64,000 nt of DNA from an uncultured Pseudomonadota bacterium. Its GTDB lineage: Bacteria; Pseudomonadota; Gammaproteobacteria; Steroidobacterales; Steroidobacteraceae. Below the pieces are notes generated by a model. It had not been told where the DNA came from, ran no database searches, and worked only from the letters and a program-made list of their open reading frames with translations. The translations under genes were made by a program, and so were the position numbers. Where the stretch lies: NCBI GenBank assembly GCA_903884105.1, contig CAISDJ010000088.1:41277-105276 (forward strand). The letters run 5' to 3'. Shown here in pieces: positions 25,174 to 34,578 of the stretch (position 1 is the first letter of the stretch; every line of letters begins with the position of its first letter).

Positions 25174-26058
25174 GTGGCCATCAAGCTGGGTTTGAGTCGC
25201 AACCTGGGGGGCAGCGCATTCGCCGGCCTGTTGCTTGGGTTGTTGTTTAACGGGCCGACGCAGGCGCAGGTCACACAGCTTGGGTACTGGCTGCCGATCT
25301 ACCACGAGGACTTTGACGAGCGGGTGCCGGGCCCGAGTGCGGGCGACTACGCAGGCTTGCCGATCAACGAGGCGCTGCGCCTGCGGGGCGATACGTGGGA
25401 TCCCAGCCTGCTGACGGTGCCTGAACACCAGTGCAAGCCGCATCCGTCGACGTACGGGTTCCGTGGCATCGGCACGACGCGCATCTGGGAGACCCGCGAT
25501 CCCGAGACGCAGCAACTGATCAAGATCGAGACGCACATCGAGTGGGAGGCGCAGCACCGCGTCATCTGGATGGATGGCCGGCCGCATCCGCCGGCTTCCG
25601 CGCCGCACACCTGGCAGGGCTTCTCAACCGGCAAGCTGGAAGGCGATGTACTCGTCGCCTATACGACACACCTCAAGGCCGGCTGGATTCGGCGCAATGG
25701 TCTGGCCCTTTCCGACCAGGCCACAATGACCGACCGGTTTTACAGGCACGGCAACCTCATGACGCACGTTTACGTCATCGAGGATCCCGTCTACCTGAGT
25801 GAACCGCTGGTACGCACGAACGGATTCCAGCTCGTGGCGAACGGCACCATGGCGCCGTATCCCTGCCGTCCCGCCGTGGAGATTCCGCGGCCCAAGGGCG
25901 AAGTGCCCCACCATGACTTCGGTGATACGGCTGCGAGCCAGGAGTTTGCAAAGCAGTACAACCTTCCCCTCGAGGCAGTACGTGGCGGTGCGAACACGGC
26001 CTTGCCGGAATTCATGAAGCAATTCCGGCCCGCAGCGGCCCCCGCCGGCCAGCGCTAG
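25174..26058 (+). CDS. Exported protein of unknown function (WEGDTLVV-like family)
   Basis: 294 residues, GTG 25174 with GAGGAAG upstream. Signal peptide about 1-32 (AGLLLGLLF then TQAQ). The mature part has GYWLPIYHEDFDER, DTWDPSLLTVPEHQCKPHP, GKLEGDVLVAYTTHLKAGWI and TDRFYRHGNLMTHVYVIEDP. The order EGD-LVV-T, a Trp-Leu/Ile-Arg turn, TERF-like segment and IxDP recalls a large family of uncharacterised exported proteins of soil proteobacteria and acidobacteria. The protein at 27125-27931 is a divergent paralogue. There are no catalytic residues I can name. First gene of a likely operon, 14 bases before the metallo-beta-lactamase gene. Confidence 0.75.
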   Translation: MAIKLGLSRNLGGSAFAGLLLGLLFNGPTQAQVTQLGYWLPIYHEDFDERVPGPSAGDYAGLPINEALRLRGDTWDPSLLTVPEHQCKPHPSTYGFRGIGTTRIWETRDPETQQLIKIETHIEWEAQHRVIWMDGRPHPPASAPHTWQGFSTGKLEGDVLVAYTTHLKAGWIRRNGLALSDQATMTDRFYRHGNLMTHVYVIEDPVYLSEPLVRTNGFQLVANGTMAPYPCRPAVEIPRPKGEVPHHDFGDTAASQEFAKQYNLPLEAVRGGANTALPEFMKQFRPAAAPAGQR

Positions 26059-26072
26059 CAGGAGCCGTTACC

Positions 26073-27128
26073 ATGCATCACACACTGTCTTCTTCGATCC
26101 GGTTGGCCGTGCGGCTGTCACTGGCTGCGACCGGACTGGTCCTGTGCACGGTCGCACTTGGCGCCCAACCCGCTCGCGGACGTCAGGTCCAGGCCCTGGC
26201 GGCACCCGCGCAGCCGGACTTCTCGCAGGTCCAGGTGCTGGCCACCCGAGTCCAGGGCAACGTGTACATGCTCGAGGGTGCCGGCGGCAACGTCACCGTG
26301 CAGGTCGGTGAGCAGGGCGTCCTCGTCGTCGACACGCAGTTCGCCCCGATGGCAGACAAGCTGCTCGCGGAGATCCGCAAGCTCGCCGGCGACAAGCCGA
26401 TCCGCTTTGTCATCGATACCCATGGTCATCCCGATCACGTCGGCGGCAATGAACGCATGCGTCGTTCTGGTACCGCAGTGTTCGGTGGCAACGTGCGCAA
26501 CGACGATCCTCGCGGTGAGCAAGGTGCAGTCGTCATCGCCCATGAAAACGTGCAGTTCGCCATGGTCAAGGCCGAGGGCACGCCGCAGGCGACCCCTGAA
26601 GCCAACTGGCCGACCGAGACGTACACGGGTGACCAGTACGACCTGTTCTTCAATGACGAGGCCGTACAGTTGCTGCACCAGCCTGCCGCCCATACCGACG
26701 GCGATACCATGGTGTTTTTCCGCAAGTCGGATGTGCTCAGTACCGGCGATGTGTTTGTCACCAACGGCTACCCGTTCATCGACCGCGCCCACGGCGGCAG
26801 CATCGGCGGCATCCTCAATGCGTTGAACCGCATCCTCGACATCACGGTGCCTCGTGACAAGCAGGAGGGCGGCACGATGGTGATCCCGGGACATGGCCGC
26901 ATCTGCGACGAAGGCGATGTCGTGGAATACCGCGACATGATCACGATCATCCGTGACCGCATCGCTGCGATGGTTGCCAAGGGCATGAATCTCGAGCAGG
27001 TGAGGGCCGCCCGGCCGACCCGTGACTACGATGGTCGCTACGGAGCCACCTCCGGCTTCTGGACGACGGACATGTTCATCGAGGCCGTGTACGCCGGCGT
27101 GCGTGATGGCGCAGGAGCAGGAAAATGA
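26073..27128 (+). CDS. Exported metallo-beta-lactamase-fold hydrolase
   Basis: 351 residues, ATG 26073 with AGGAG upstream. A signal peptide covers about 1-29 (LVLCTVALGAQ). The metal motif THGHPDHVGG (about 115-124) is followed by QPAAHTDGDT, the bridging Asp in LSTGDVFVTNGYPFID and the last His in VIPGHGRI, so both zinc sites appear complete. This arrangement fits exported MBL hydrolases related to quinoprotein relay and lactonase proteins rather than antibiotic resistance enzymes, but substrate cannot be read. It lies between two paralogous unknown exported proteins and overlaps the second by ATGA. Confidence 0.87.
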   Translation: MHHTLSSSIRLAVRLSLAATGLVLCTVALGAQPARGRQVQALAAPAQPDFSQVQVLATRVQGNVYMLEGAGGNVTVQVGEQGVLVVDTQFAPMADKLLAEIRKLAGDKPIRFVIDTHGHPDHVGGNERMRRSGTAVFGGNVRNDDPRGEQGAVVIAHENVQFAMVKAEGTPQATPEANWPTETYTGDQYDLFFNDEAVQLLHQPAAHTDGDTMVFFRKSDVLSTGDVFVTNGYPFIDRAHGGSIGGILNALNRILDITVPRDKQEGGTMVIPGHGRICDEGDVVEYRDMITIIRDRIAAMVAKGMNLEQVRAARPTRDYDGRYGATSGFWTTDMFIEAVYAGVRDGAGAGK

Positions 27129-27931
27129 ACCACGGAATCGGCGGTTTCCGGTTGCGGCGCCACGCGCGGACTGCAATTCATGGCGTCCTTGCGAGCGTAG
27201 GGCTTGCGGGGCTCGCGCTGACGGCACAGGCCGCACAGCCTCCGGGGCCACCGCCTCCACAGACACCGAAGGCCGGCGCCCCGATCGACCTGACAGGGTA
27301 CTGGGTCTCGATCGTCAATGAGGAATGGCGCTGGCGCATGGTCACGCCGCCCAAGGGAGACTACGCCAGCGTGCCACTGAATCCCAATGGCCGCAGGGTT
27401 GCGGATACGTGGGATACGTCGCAAGACGGCTCGTGCAAGGCGTACGGCGCAGGCGGCTTGATGCGCATGCCAACCCGCGTCCATATCACGTGGGAAGGCG
27501 AGGATCTCCTCAAGATCGAGACTGACGCGGGCAAGCAGACGCGGCGCCTGGTCTTTGGCAAGCCTGCCCCTGCGGGCACTGCATCGAGCCTGCAGGGTTA
27601 CTCCATGGCGCAGTGGAACCGGACCCTGGTTCCGCTTGGCCTCATGGGATTCAACTTCGGCCCCCCACGTCCGAATCCTCCCGGTGGCTCGCTGCAGGTC
27701 GTGACGACGAACCTGACTGATGGCTGGTTGCGGAAGAACGGTGTGCCCTATAGCGCGAACGCGAAGGTCACCGAGTACTTCGATCGCTTTCCGTCCACGA
27801 ACGGCGATGAGTGGTTCATGGTGACAACCGTCGTCGAGGACCCGCAGTACCTGTTCGAGCCGTTCGTCACCAGTTCGCACTTCAAGCGCGAGAAGGACGG
27901 CGAGAAGTGGGATCCGGCTGCCTGCAAGTGA
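27125..27931 (+). CDS. Exported protein of unknown function, paralogue of the 25174 product
   Basis: 268 residues, ATG overlapping the MBL stop. The signal region is about 1-37, ending in AQAAQ, followed by a Pro-rich stretch. It shares with the 25174 protein GYWxxI, GDYAxxP, DTWD, the KIET block (LLKIETDAGKQTRR versus LIKIETHIEWEAQHR), DGWLRKNG versus AGWIRRNG, and VxDPxYLxEP (VVEDPQYLFEP). The two are therefore members of one family, duplicated around an MBL enzyme. Conserved Trp, Asp and Tyr suggest a binding protein or unusual enzyme. Function unknown. Confidence 0.75.
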   Translation: MNHGIGGFRLRRHARTAIHGVLASVGLAGLALTAQAAQPPGPPPPQTPKAGAPIDLTGYWVSIVNEEWRWRMVTPPKGDYASVPLNPNGRRVADTWDTSQDGSCKAYGAGGLMRMPTRVHITWEGEDLLKIETDAGKQTRRLVFGKPAPAGTASSLQGYSMAQWNRTLVPLGLMGFNFGPPRPNPPGGSLQVVTTNLTDGWLRKNGVPYSANAKVTEYFDRFPSTNGDEWFMVTTVVEDPQYLFEPFVTSSHFKREKDGEKWDPAACK

Positions 27932-27996
27932 CTTAATGAATTGCGAGTCGGCCGTCGAGCCGGACCCGCAGCATTGTTTTCAATAAGGAGATCCAC

Positions 27997-29415
27997 ATGC
28001 GACTGTCAGGTCATTCGACGTTCAAGCCAGTGCTGGCGATGGCCATGCTCGTTGCTCTTGCCGCTGCTCCGGCCTGGGCCCAGGGTCCTGGTGCGCCTCC
28101 TGCCGGCATGGTGATGAACGGACCGATGCAGGCCTTGATCAGGGACCTGAGCGCGGCGCAGACGCCGTTGCCCGCGCAGCCTACCGCCGTCGCGCTGCCA
28201 ACCCTGTCGGCGAAGGTGACCGGCCCCGGCGCGATGTATGAATCGGCGCCGGCTCAATGGCCGGGCCGCGACATGAAGTATTACAAGTATGTCGCGACCG
28301 AATACTTCGTCTCCGGCACTGCGGGTGGCAAGCCCTACACGACCCGGTTCGTTGTCCGTCAACCCGCCGACAACGCGAAGTTCAGCGGCATCGTCGTCGC
28401 GGAGTCGATGCATCCGATCGGAGGCGCACACGCGTTCGAGTACAACTCGGTGTACCTGATGGATTCCGGCCATATCACGGTGGAAATCGCGACCGTCAAT
28501 TCCGCCCTGTTCGCGGGGGTCAACGCTCAGCGTTACAAGGACATCAAGACGGCGGCGGGCCAGACCAACGAGATCCTGGCTCAGGTCGGCGCGCTGGTTC
28601 GCAGTCCCAAGGGCCCGCTTGCGGGGCTGCCGGTGCGCAAGGTCCTGCTCTGGGGAACGTCGGCAACGTCGGCGTTGCTCGTGAACTACTTGCCGGCGCA
28701 CCGGATGTACAAGACGCCGGACATGAAGAACATCTACGACGGCTTCATGCCGACGTCGAATGGCTCGACGATCAAGCCGGTCGATGTGCCGATGATCCAG
28801 GTGCCCACTCAACATGAGTACAGCAATATTGCGACGGCGGAGCAGGACGGTGACAAGCCCGGCAGCCAGTTCCGCGTCTATGAAGTGGCGGCCCTTGCCC
28901 ATCTCGATGCCCGGAACAATGGCGCGCGCTTCAATCAGTCCCATTGCGCGAACCCGCTGACGACGTTCCCGAACGAGGCCTATATGGCGGTTGCCCTGCA
29001 CCATCTCGTGCAGTGGGTGGACAAAGGCACGCTGCCGCCGAAGGCAGACCGCGTGCTGGCCGACTTCAATGTCACCAACGATGGCAGCCTGATGCTGCTC
29101 GATGAGATCGGCAATGCCCGCGGTGGTATTCGCAACCCTTACGTCGATGTGCCAGTGGCGAAGTACACTGCCGTGAATACGCCGACGCAGGCTGCCCTCA
29201 CGAGCACGGCCGGTGTCATGGGGCCGGCATTGCTGTGCACGTTGAGTGCATGGGAGACGCCGATTCCCGCGGCCAAGCTCAAGCAGTTGTACGGAACCAG
29301 GGACGGCTACGTGCAGAAGTTCGAAGCGCGCCTCAATGAGCTGGAGAAGGCCGGGTGGTCACTGCCCGTGTATCACGACTTGATCCTGGCCGACGCCAAG
29401 ACCGTGAATTTCTGA
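27997..29415 (+). CDS. Exported alpha/beta hydrolase domain protein (Abhydrolase_10 type)
   Basis: 472 residues, ATG 27997 with AAGGAG upstream. Signal peptide about 1-28 (PAWAQ). Features are YKYVATEYFVSGTAGGKPYTT (read in pieces), FSGIVVAESMHPIGGAH, GHITVEIATVNSALF, the nucleophile-elbow region LLWGTSATSALLVNYL (Ser in GTSATS, where the classic GxSxG is written GTSAT), and HLDARNNGARFNQSHCANPL with likely catalytic His. This matches the family often annotated as alpha/beta hydrolase domain-containing protein in soil proteobacteria. Substrate unknown; ester or lactone hydrolysis is likely. Last gene of the exported cluster, followed by a strong hairpin. Confidence 0.82.
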   Translation: MRLSGHSTFKPVLAMAMLVALAAAPAWAQGPGAPPAGMVMNGPMQALIRDLSAAQTPLPAQPTAVALPTLSAKVTGPGAMYESAPAQWPGRDMKYYKYVATEYFVSGTAGGKPYTTRFVVRQPADNAKFSGIVVAESMHPIGGAHAFEYNSVYLMDSGHITVEIATVNSALFAGVNAQRYKDIKTAAGQTNEILAQVGALVRSPKGPLAGLPVRKVLLWGTSATSALLVNYLPAHRMYKTPDMKNIYDGFMPTSNGSTIKPVDVPMIQVPTQHEYSNIATAEQDGDKPGSQFRVYEVAALAHLDARNNGARFNQSHCANPLTTFPNEAYMAVALHHLVQWVDKGTLPPKADRVLADFNVTNDGSLMLLDEIGNARGGIRNPYVDVPVAKYTAVNTPTQAALTSTAGVMGPALLCTLSAWETPIPAAKLKQLYGTRDGYVQKFEARLNELEKAGWSLPVYHDLILADAKTVNF

Positions 29416-29429
29416 CCTCATAAGGCTGG

Positions 29430-29453
29430 CGTGGCCCGGCGATCCGGGCCACG
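29430..29453. terminator. Bidirectional hairpin between convergent genes
   Basis: CGTGGCCCGG (29430-29439), loop CGAT, CCGGGCCACG (29444-29453): a perfect 10-base stem. It lies in the 57-base gap between the alpha/beta hydrolase stop and the convergent glcG stop. No T-run follows on either side, so it may act as a weak or Rho-assisted terminator for both genes. Confidence 0.55.
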
Positions 29454-29472
29454 TGCTTGAGCGGCGCTGTGC

Positions 29473-29880
29473 TTAAAGCGTTGCCAGGACTTGGGCTCCC
29501 GCGGCAGCGACTTCACCGTCCTGCGCTGAACTCATCCCCGAGATGCCGATGGCGCCGACGATGGCGTCGCCCGACTTGAGTGGCAGTCCGCCTTCAATCG
29601 GCGTGGCGCCGGGCAGCGTCATCATGTGCACCTTGCCGCCGACGATCAGGTCCTCGAGTACCTTCGTGGGCCGCTTGAACAGCAGCGCCGTCTTTGCCTT
29701 TTCCTGCGCAACGGTTACCGAGCCGAGTTGCGTGCCGTCCGCGCGTTCGAGATACAGCAGATGCCCGCCGGCATCGAGGATTGCGATCACGACCGTCCAT
29801 CCTTTGGAAACCGAGAAGGCGGAAGCGGCGGCCGCAACGGCCTTGGCGTCGGCGAGGGATAAAGTCTTGGCAGTCAACAT
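29473..29880 (-). CDS. glcG: GlcG/HbpS family haem-binding-type protein
   Basis: 135 residues from ATG 29880 (MLTAKTLSLADAKAVAAAAS); the longer open frame overlaps glcB and is not used. Family blocks: GWTVVIAILDAGGHLLYLER, QEKAKTALLFKRPT, PGATPIEGGLPL and DAIVGAIGISGMSSAQDGEVAAAG. GlcG accompanies glycolate oxidase genes in E. coli but its function is unproven; related HbpS binds haem. It starts 25 bases after the glcB stop, completing a glcDEFBG set. No signal peptide is visible. Confidence 0.88.
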   Translation of the reverse strand: MLTAKTLSLADAKAVAAAASAFSVSKGWTVVIAILDAGGHLLYLERADGTQLGSVTVAQEKAKTALLFKRPTKVLEDLIVGGKVHMMTLPGATPIEGGLPLKSGDAIVGAIGISGMSSAQDGEVAAAGAQVLATL

Positions 29881-29905
29881 ACTGAGTCCTTGAAGTGGCG
29901 AGTGA

Positions 29906-32095
29906 TCAGGAAGGTTGATTGGAAGGCCACGTGCTGCCTGCCTTGAGCTCGCGGCGTCGGCGGTGAAGGATGTGTTCGGTATAGCCGTTCGGTTGAGCGC
30001 GTCCCTCAAAGACCAGTTCACACGCAGCCTGGTACGCAGTGCTTCCGGCCAGATCGGGAGCCATTGGCCTGTAGAGCGCATCGCCTGCATTCTGCGTATC
30101 AACGATCCTTGCCATGCGTTCGAACGTGGCGCGGACCTCCGCATCCGTGCAGACGCCGTGATGCAGCCAGTTGGCAACATGCTGGCTCGAAATGCGCAAG
30201 GTCGCGCGGTCTTCCATCAGGCCGACATTGTGGATGTCCGGAACCTTGGAGCAACCCACGCCCTGATCGACCCAGCGGACGACGTAGCCCAGGATGCCCT
30301 GGATGTTGTTGTCGAGTTCCGCCTGGATCTCGGCCTGGCTCCACGTGGCCTTGGCCAAAGGCGGGGTCAGCAGTTCCGCCGTGCCAGTGGCAGCGTGGCG
30401 ACTCAATGCGTCGAGCATGGAGGACTGCACTGAAGCCACGTTCACCTTGTGATAGTGAATGGCATGCAATGTCGCGGCGGTCGGTGATGGCACCCATGCG
30501 GTGTTGGCGCCTGCCTTGGGGTGGCCGATCTTCGCGGTCATCATGGCGCCCATGCGATCCGGCATCGCCCACATGCCCTTGCCGATCTGGGCCTTGCCCG
30601 AGAAGCCGGTCAGCAAACCGATCTCTACATTGCGACGCTCGTAAGCCGCGATCCAAGGCTGGCTCTTGATGTCGTCCTTGCGCAGGAACGGGCCACCTTC
30701 CATCGCAGTGTGGATCTCGTCGCCGGTCCGATCGAGGAAACCCGTGTTGACGAAGGCGATGCGGCTCGCCGCCGCATTGATGCACGCCTTGAGGTTTGCA
30801 CTGGTGCGGCGCTCCTCGTCCATGACGCCCATCTTGATCGTGCCGGCCGCAAGGCCGAACAGGCCCTCGATCTTTGCGAACAGCTCGTTGGCGAGCGCCA
30901 CCTCCTCCGGACCATGCATCTTGGGCTTGACGATGTAGATTGACCCCTTGCTGCTGTTTCGGCGAGGTCCCTTGATGTCGTGTAGCGCGATCACGACGGT
31001 GACCAGCGCGTCCAGGACCGTCTCATAAATCGGTTGCCCCTCGAAGAGGACGGCGTCCGACATCATGTGATGGCCCACATTCCGGACCAGCATCAGGCTG
31101 CGACCCTTCAACGTGAGATCACCGCCCTGGGGCGAGCGGTAGACACGATCGGGATTCAGGGTCCGGAGCACCTGGCCCGTGCCCTTGGCCACGGAGGCCT
31201 TGAGGTCGCCCTTCATGAGGCCGAGCCAGTTGCGATACACGTGGATCTTGTCTTCTGCATCGACGGCGGCGACGGAGTCCTCGCAGTCCTGGATCGTGGT
31301 CAACGCGGATTCGAGGACAAGGTCGGCGATGCCTGCAGCGTCGGTGCGGCCAATGGGGTGGGCGCGGTCGATGCGGATCTCGATGTGCAACCCGTTGTGC
31401 TTGAGGAGCACGGCTTCCGGTTGCTCCGGCGTTCCCTGCCACCCTGCAAACCATGCGGGATCGGCAAGGGTAGCGGTTCCGCCCCCCGGCAGATCGACTC
31501 GAAGTTCCGTGCCCGCCACGGTATAGGCGAGTGCGTCGGTGTGACTGCCTTGCGTGAGGGGCGCAGCCTGGTCGAGCAGCTGCCGTCCGTAGGCAACGAC
31601 CTGCGCACCGCGCTCGACGCTATAGCCCTTTGCGGTAGGGTCGATGGGGGCGAGGGCATCGGTGCCATAGAGCGCGTCGTAGAGACTGCCCCATCGTGCG
31701 TTGGCCGCGTTCAGCGCATAGCGGGCATTCGAGACCGGCACCACGAGCTGAGGCCCGGCGATCGTGGCGATCTCTGGATCGACATTGCTTGTCGAGATCC
31801 GGAATTCACCCGGTTCAGGAGCCAGATAGCCGATCTCGTGCAGGTAAGCGGTTGCTTCGTCTGCGTTGAACGGTTGATCGCGGTGAGCCTTCCACCAGGC
31901 ATCGACCTCGGCCTGGAGGTGGTCGCGCTTCGCAAGCAGCGCACTGTTGCGGGGCATGAACATCGCAAGAATCGTATCCATGCCCTCCCAGAATGCGGCT
32001 GGCTCTATGCCCGTGCCGGGAAGCACTTCCTCCCGCACGAACGTTTCCAGTGCGGCATCCACTTTCAATCGACCACGTTCAACGGATGTATTCAC
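29906..32095 (-). CDS. glcB: Malate synthase G
   Basis: 729 residues, the usual length of malate synthase G (about 720-730). It has [20 protein letters not shown] with the catalytic Arg region, [37 protein letters not shown], and the C-terminal [20 protein letters not shown] containing the catalytic Asp. It condenses glyoxylate with acetyl-CoA to malate, using the glyoxylate made by the glcDEF oxidase. The start is ATG 32095. A 172-base gap separates it from the glcF stop upstream, so it may have its own promoter within the cluster. No isocitrate lyase is in the window. Confidence 0.95.
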   Translation of the reverse strand: MNTSVERGRLKVDAALETFVREEVLPGTGIEPAAFWEGMDTILAMFMPRNSALLAKRDHLQAEVDAWWKAHRDQPFNADEATAYLHEIGYLAPEPGEFRISTSNVDPEIATIAGPQLVVPVSNARYALNAANARWGSLYDALYGTDALAPIDPTAKGYSVERGAQVVAYGRQLLDQAAPLTQGSHTDALAYTVAGTELRVDLPGGGTATLADPAWFAGWQGTPEQPEAVLLKHNGLHIEIRIDRAHPIGRTDAAGIADLVLESALTTIQDCEDSVAAVDAEDKIHVYRNWLGLMKGDLKASVAKGTGQVLRTLNPDRVYRSPQGGDLTLKGRSLMLVRNVGHHMMSDAVLFEGQPIYETVLDALVTVVIALHDIKGPRRNSSKGSIYIVKPKMHGPEEVALANELFAKIEGLFGLAAGTIKMGVMDEERRTSANLKACINAAASRIAFVNTGFLDRTGDEIHTAMEGGPFLRKDDIKSQPWIAAYERRNVEIGLLTGFSGKAQIGKGMWAMPDRMGAMMTAKIGHPKAGANTAWVPSPTAATLHAIHYHKVNVASVQSSMLDALSRHAATGTAELLTPPLAKATWSQAEIQAELDNNIQGILGYVVRWVDQGVGCSKVPDIHNVGLMEDRATLRISSQHVANWLHHGVCTDAEVRATFERMARIVDTQNAGDALYRPMAPDLAGSTAYQAACELVFEGRAQPNGYTEHILHRRRRELKAGSTWPSNQPS

Positions 32096-32267
32096 GTCGG
32101 ATACTCTGGAAATTCAATCGAATCGAGCATGGAGGGGGAAGAGCATAGCCGGATCTGCCCGCCGATGGGCAAGACACACGAGCGAAGCTCCGCTCCAACG
32201 CGGCACAGATGCTTGCGAAAGTGGGGGCAGATGGCGAGGCGTCCCCGGTCCGCGCGCTTAGGGGTGA

Positions 32268-33506
32268 TCAACCTGGCTTGCCTTGAAGCAATTCGTCGAC
32301 CCATTCGATCCAGTGCCGCACGGGGACCTCCGTGCCTGCCTCGAGGTGCCCGATGCATCCGATGTTGGCCGACAGGATGACGTCTGGCCTGGCTGCGAGC
32401 AGTGAGCCGAGCTTCCGTTCCCGCAGCACATTCGACAGGCCGGTCTGCAGCAGCGAGTACGTACCGGCCGAGCCGCAGCACAGATGTCCATCGGCGACCG
32501 GGACGATGTCTGCGCCCAGCCTCTTCAGCAAGGTCTCGGCTTCCCCACGGACGCGCAGGCCATGTTGCTGGCTGCACGGTGCCTGGAATGCGATTCTCGC
32601 AGGCGCTGATGCCGGCATGCGTTGCATGAGGGACGGCCACTCCGGTGCGAGGTACGAGGCGACGTCGCGCATCATCCCGGAGACTCTCGCTGCCTTCGCG
32701 GCGTAGCGTGGGTCTTGTGCAAGCAGGCGACCATAGTCCGCGACCATCGCGCCGCAGCCAGAGGCGTTGATGACGAGGGCTTCCACGGTATCGCGCTCGA
32801 TACGCGGCCACCATGCGTCGATGTTTCGTCTCGCGTTGTCGAGCGCGCCGGCAGGGTCGCCGAGGTGCTGACGGATCGCTCCGCAGCAGCCTGATGCAGG
32901 ATCCACCACCGTCTGCACGCCAATGCGATCCAGCACGCGCGCGGTGGCGGCGTCTATGGACGGTGACATTGCCGGCTGCGTGCAGCCGTTAAGCAAAAGG
33001 ACCTGTCGCGCATGTGTACGCGTTGGCCACGATCCTGGAGCACGGGCGACACCGACCTTGGCCTGCAGTCCCGTCGGCAGCGCGAATCGCAAAGCCCGGG
33101 CTGCACGAAGCGCGGCGCCGAACACCCATTGCCGCGTCAAGCCTTCTCGTAGCAGCCAGCGAAACAGGCGTTCATTCCACGGGCGCTGCACCTGCCGGTC
33201 CACTTCGGCTCGCCCGATCTCGAGCAACTGGCTGTACTCGACCCCAGAAGGGCAGGTTGTCTCGCAGCTGCGGCAGGTGAGGCAGCGATCGAGGTGCAAC
33301 TGCGTGGCGCGGGTGGCGGGTGCGCCTTCCAGCACTTTTTTCATCTGATAGAGGCGACCCCGCGGGCCGTCGAGTTCGTCACCGACGAGCTGATAGGTCG
33401 GGCACGTCGCGTTGCAGAAACCGCAATGCACGCAGGCGCGCAGCACGCTTTCCGCCGTTGCGCCGGCCAGCGTGTTCTTGAAAGCGGGGGACAGGCGGGT
33501 TTCCAA
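32268..33506 (-). CDS. glcF: Glycolate oxidase iron-sulfur subunit
   Basis: 412 residues from TTG 33506, giving METRLSPAFKNTLAGATAES, the usual GlcF start; AGGGGAC lies 6 bases upstream and the glcE stop 10 bases upstream. Two 4Fe-4S motifs are visible: CVHCGFCNATCP and CLTCRSCETTCPSG. Two CCG cysteine-rich domains follow (GCCGAIRQHLGDP and CCGSAGTYSLLQTG). The subunit passes electrons from the FAD subunits to the quinone pool. The much longer open frame upstream is out of family and overlaps glcE. Confidence 0.93.
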   Translation of the reverse strand: METRLSPAFKNTLAGATAESVLRACVHCGFCNATCPTYQLVGDELDGPRGRLYQMKKVLEGAPATRATQLHLDRCLTCRSCETTCPSGVEYSQLLEIGRAEVDRQVQRPWNERLFRWLLREGLTRQWVFGAALRAARALRFALPTGLQAKVGVARAPGSWPTRTHARQVLLLNGCTQPAMSPSIDAATARVLDRIGVQTVVDPASGCCGAIRQHLGDPAGALDNARRNIDAWWPRIERDTVEALVINASGCGAMVADYGRLLAQDPRYAAKAARVSGMMRDVASYLAPEWPSLMQRMPASAPARIAFQAPCSQQHGLRVRGEAETLLKRLGADIVPVADGHLCCGSAGTYSLLQTGLSNVLRERKLGSLLAARPDVILSANIGCIGHLEAGTEVPVRHWIEWVDELLQGKPG

Positions 33507-33516
33507 GTGGCGTCCC

Positions 33517-34578
33517 CTAGAGACCCGTGACCAGGCGGCCGGGATTGAAGATGCCACGGGGGTCGAAACGCTCCTTGAGCTTGCGATGGATCTCGAGCAC
33601 GGTGGGGGACAGAGGATGGAACATGCCGTCTTCCCCGGCGCCTCGCCACTGCGTCGCTGTTCCACCTGCAGCCGACGCGAGTCGTCGCACCTCCTCCGCT
33701 GGCAGCTCCGTCGCGTGCCAGCGGAGCGCGCCGTTCCATTCCGCAGCCAACGGTCCCGGAATCGCCATGAGCGGCGTAGTCGCGGGAACCGACAATCGCC
33801 ATAGTGACGTACGATTTCCAAAGAAAGGATGCGTCTGATTTCGCAGGCTGTTCCACCAGGTCGCCGCGTCGTCATCCGCCAGCGGGTCGCCGCCGATGCG
33901 AACCTGTGCTGCGGCCAGCGCAGCCGGCGCGCCAGACAGTCGCACCGTGGTGGCGCCGTCGAACCAGCTGCCCGCAGAGATCGGCAATGGCTGTCCCCGC
34001 CATCGATTGAATGCAGCAAGTGCTTCCGTCGCCGACATTGGCAGGCGCAGCGTGACTTCCTGCTTCGGGAGCGGCAGCACCTTGATCGAGACTTCGGAGA
34101 TCAGTCCGAGGATGCCGAGGGAGCCGCACAGCAGCCGCGACACATCGAACCCGGCGACGTTCTTCATGACCTGCCCGCCGAAACGCAGCAGTTCGCCCTC
34201 GGCCGTCAGCAATCTAGTTCCCAGCACGAAATCACGAACCGCCCCCACTTGCGCGCGCCGGGGACCCGAGAGGCCCGCGGCCACGATGCCGCCTAGCGTC
34301 GGATTGCCGGAAAAAGCAGGAGGCTCGAACGCAAGGAACTGTCCATGCTTCGCGAGCGTCAGCGCGATTTCCTCAAGCGAGGTCCCGCATCGTGCGGTCA
34401 GTACCAGCTCCGACGGTTCGTAGTCCACGATGCCGGCATGGCCACGTGTGTCCAGGGGATCGCCCTTGATCGTGGCGCCGTAAAAGTCCTTCGTGCGATT
34501 GCCGTGGATACGCAGGGACGTGCGCGCGTGATGCGCAGCGACGATCCGTTCCCGCATCGAATGAAGTGCAGTGTCCAT
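33517..34578 (-). CDS. glcE: Glycolate oxidase FAD-binding subunit GlcE
   Basis: 353 residues from ATG 34578, which overlaps the glcD stop (TGATG). FAD_binding_4 features: LRIHGNRTKDFYGA, GIVDYEPSELVLTARCGTSL, FEPPAFSGNPTLGGIVAAGL, GQVMKNVAGFDVSRLLCGS. The C-terminus, MFHPLSPTVLEIHRKLKERF followed by DPRGIFNPGRLV, is standard. GlcE is shorter than GlcD and is a required partner in glycolate oxidase. Tight coupling on both sides supports one D-E-F complex. Confidence 0.93.
   Translation of the reverse strand: MDTALHSMRERIVAAHHARTSLRIHGNRTKDFYGATIKGDPLDTRGHAGIVDYEPSELVLTARCGTSLEEIALTLAKHGQFLAFEPPAFSGNPTLGGIVAAGLSGPRRAQVGAVRDFVLGTRLLTAEGELLRFGGQVMKNVAGFDVSRLLCGSLGILGLISEVSIKVLPLPKQEVTLRLPMSATEALAAFNRWRGQPLPISAGSWFDGATTVRLSGAPAALAAAQVRIGGDPLADDDAATWWNSLRNQTHPFFGNRTSLWRLSVPATTPLMAIPGPLAAEWNGALRWHATELPAEEVRRLASAAGGTATQWRGAGEDGMFHPLSPTVLEIHRKLKERFDPRGIFNPGRLVTGL

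Noticed and set aside
26073..27128. Metallo-beta-lactamase as an antibiotic resistance gene
   Set aside because: The fold and zinc ligands are shared by many hydrolases, and the context is a catabolic-type exported cluster.
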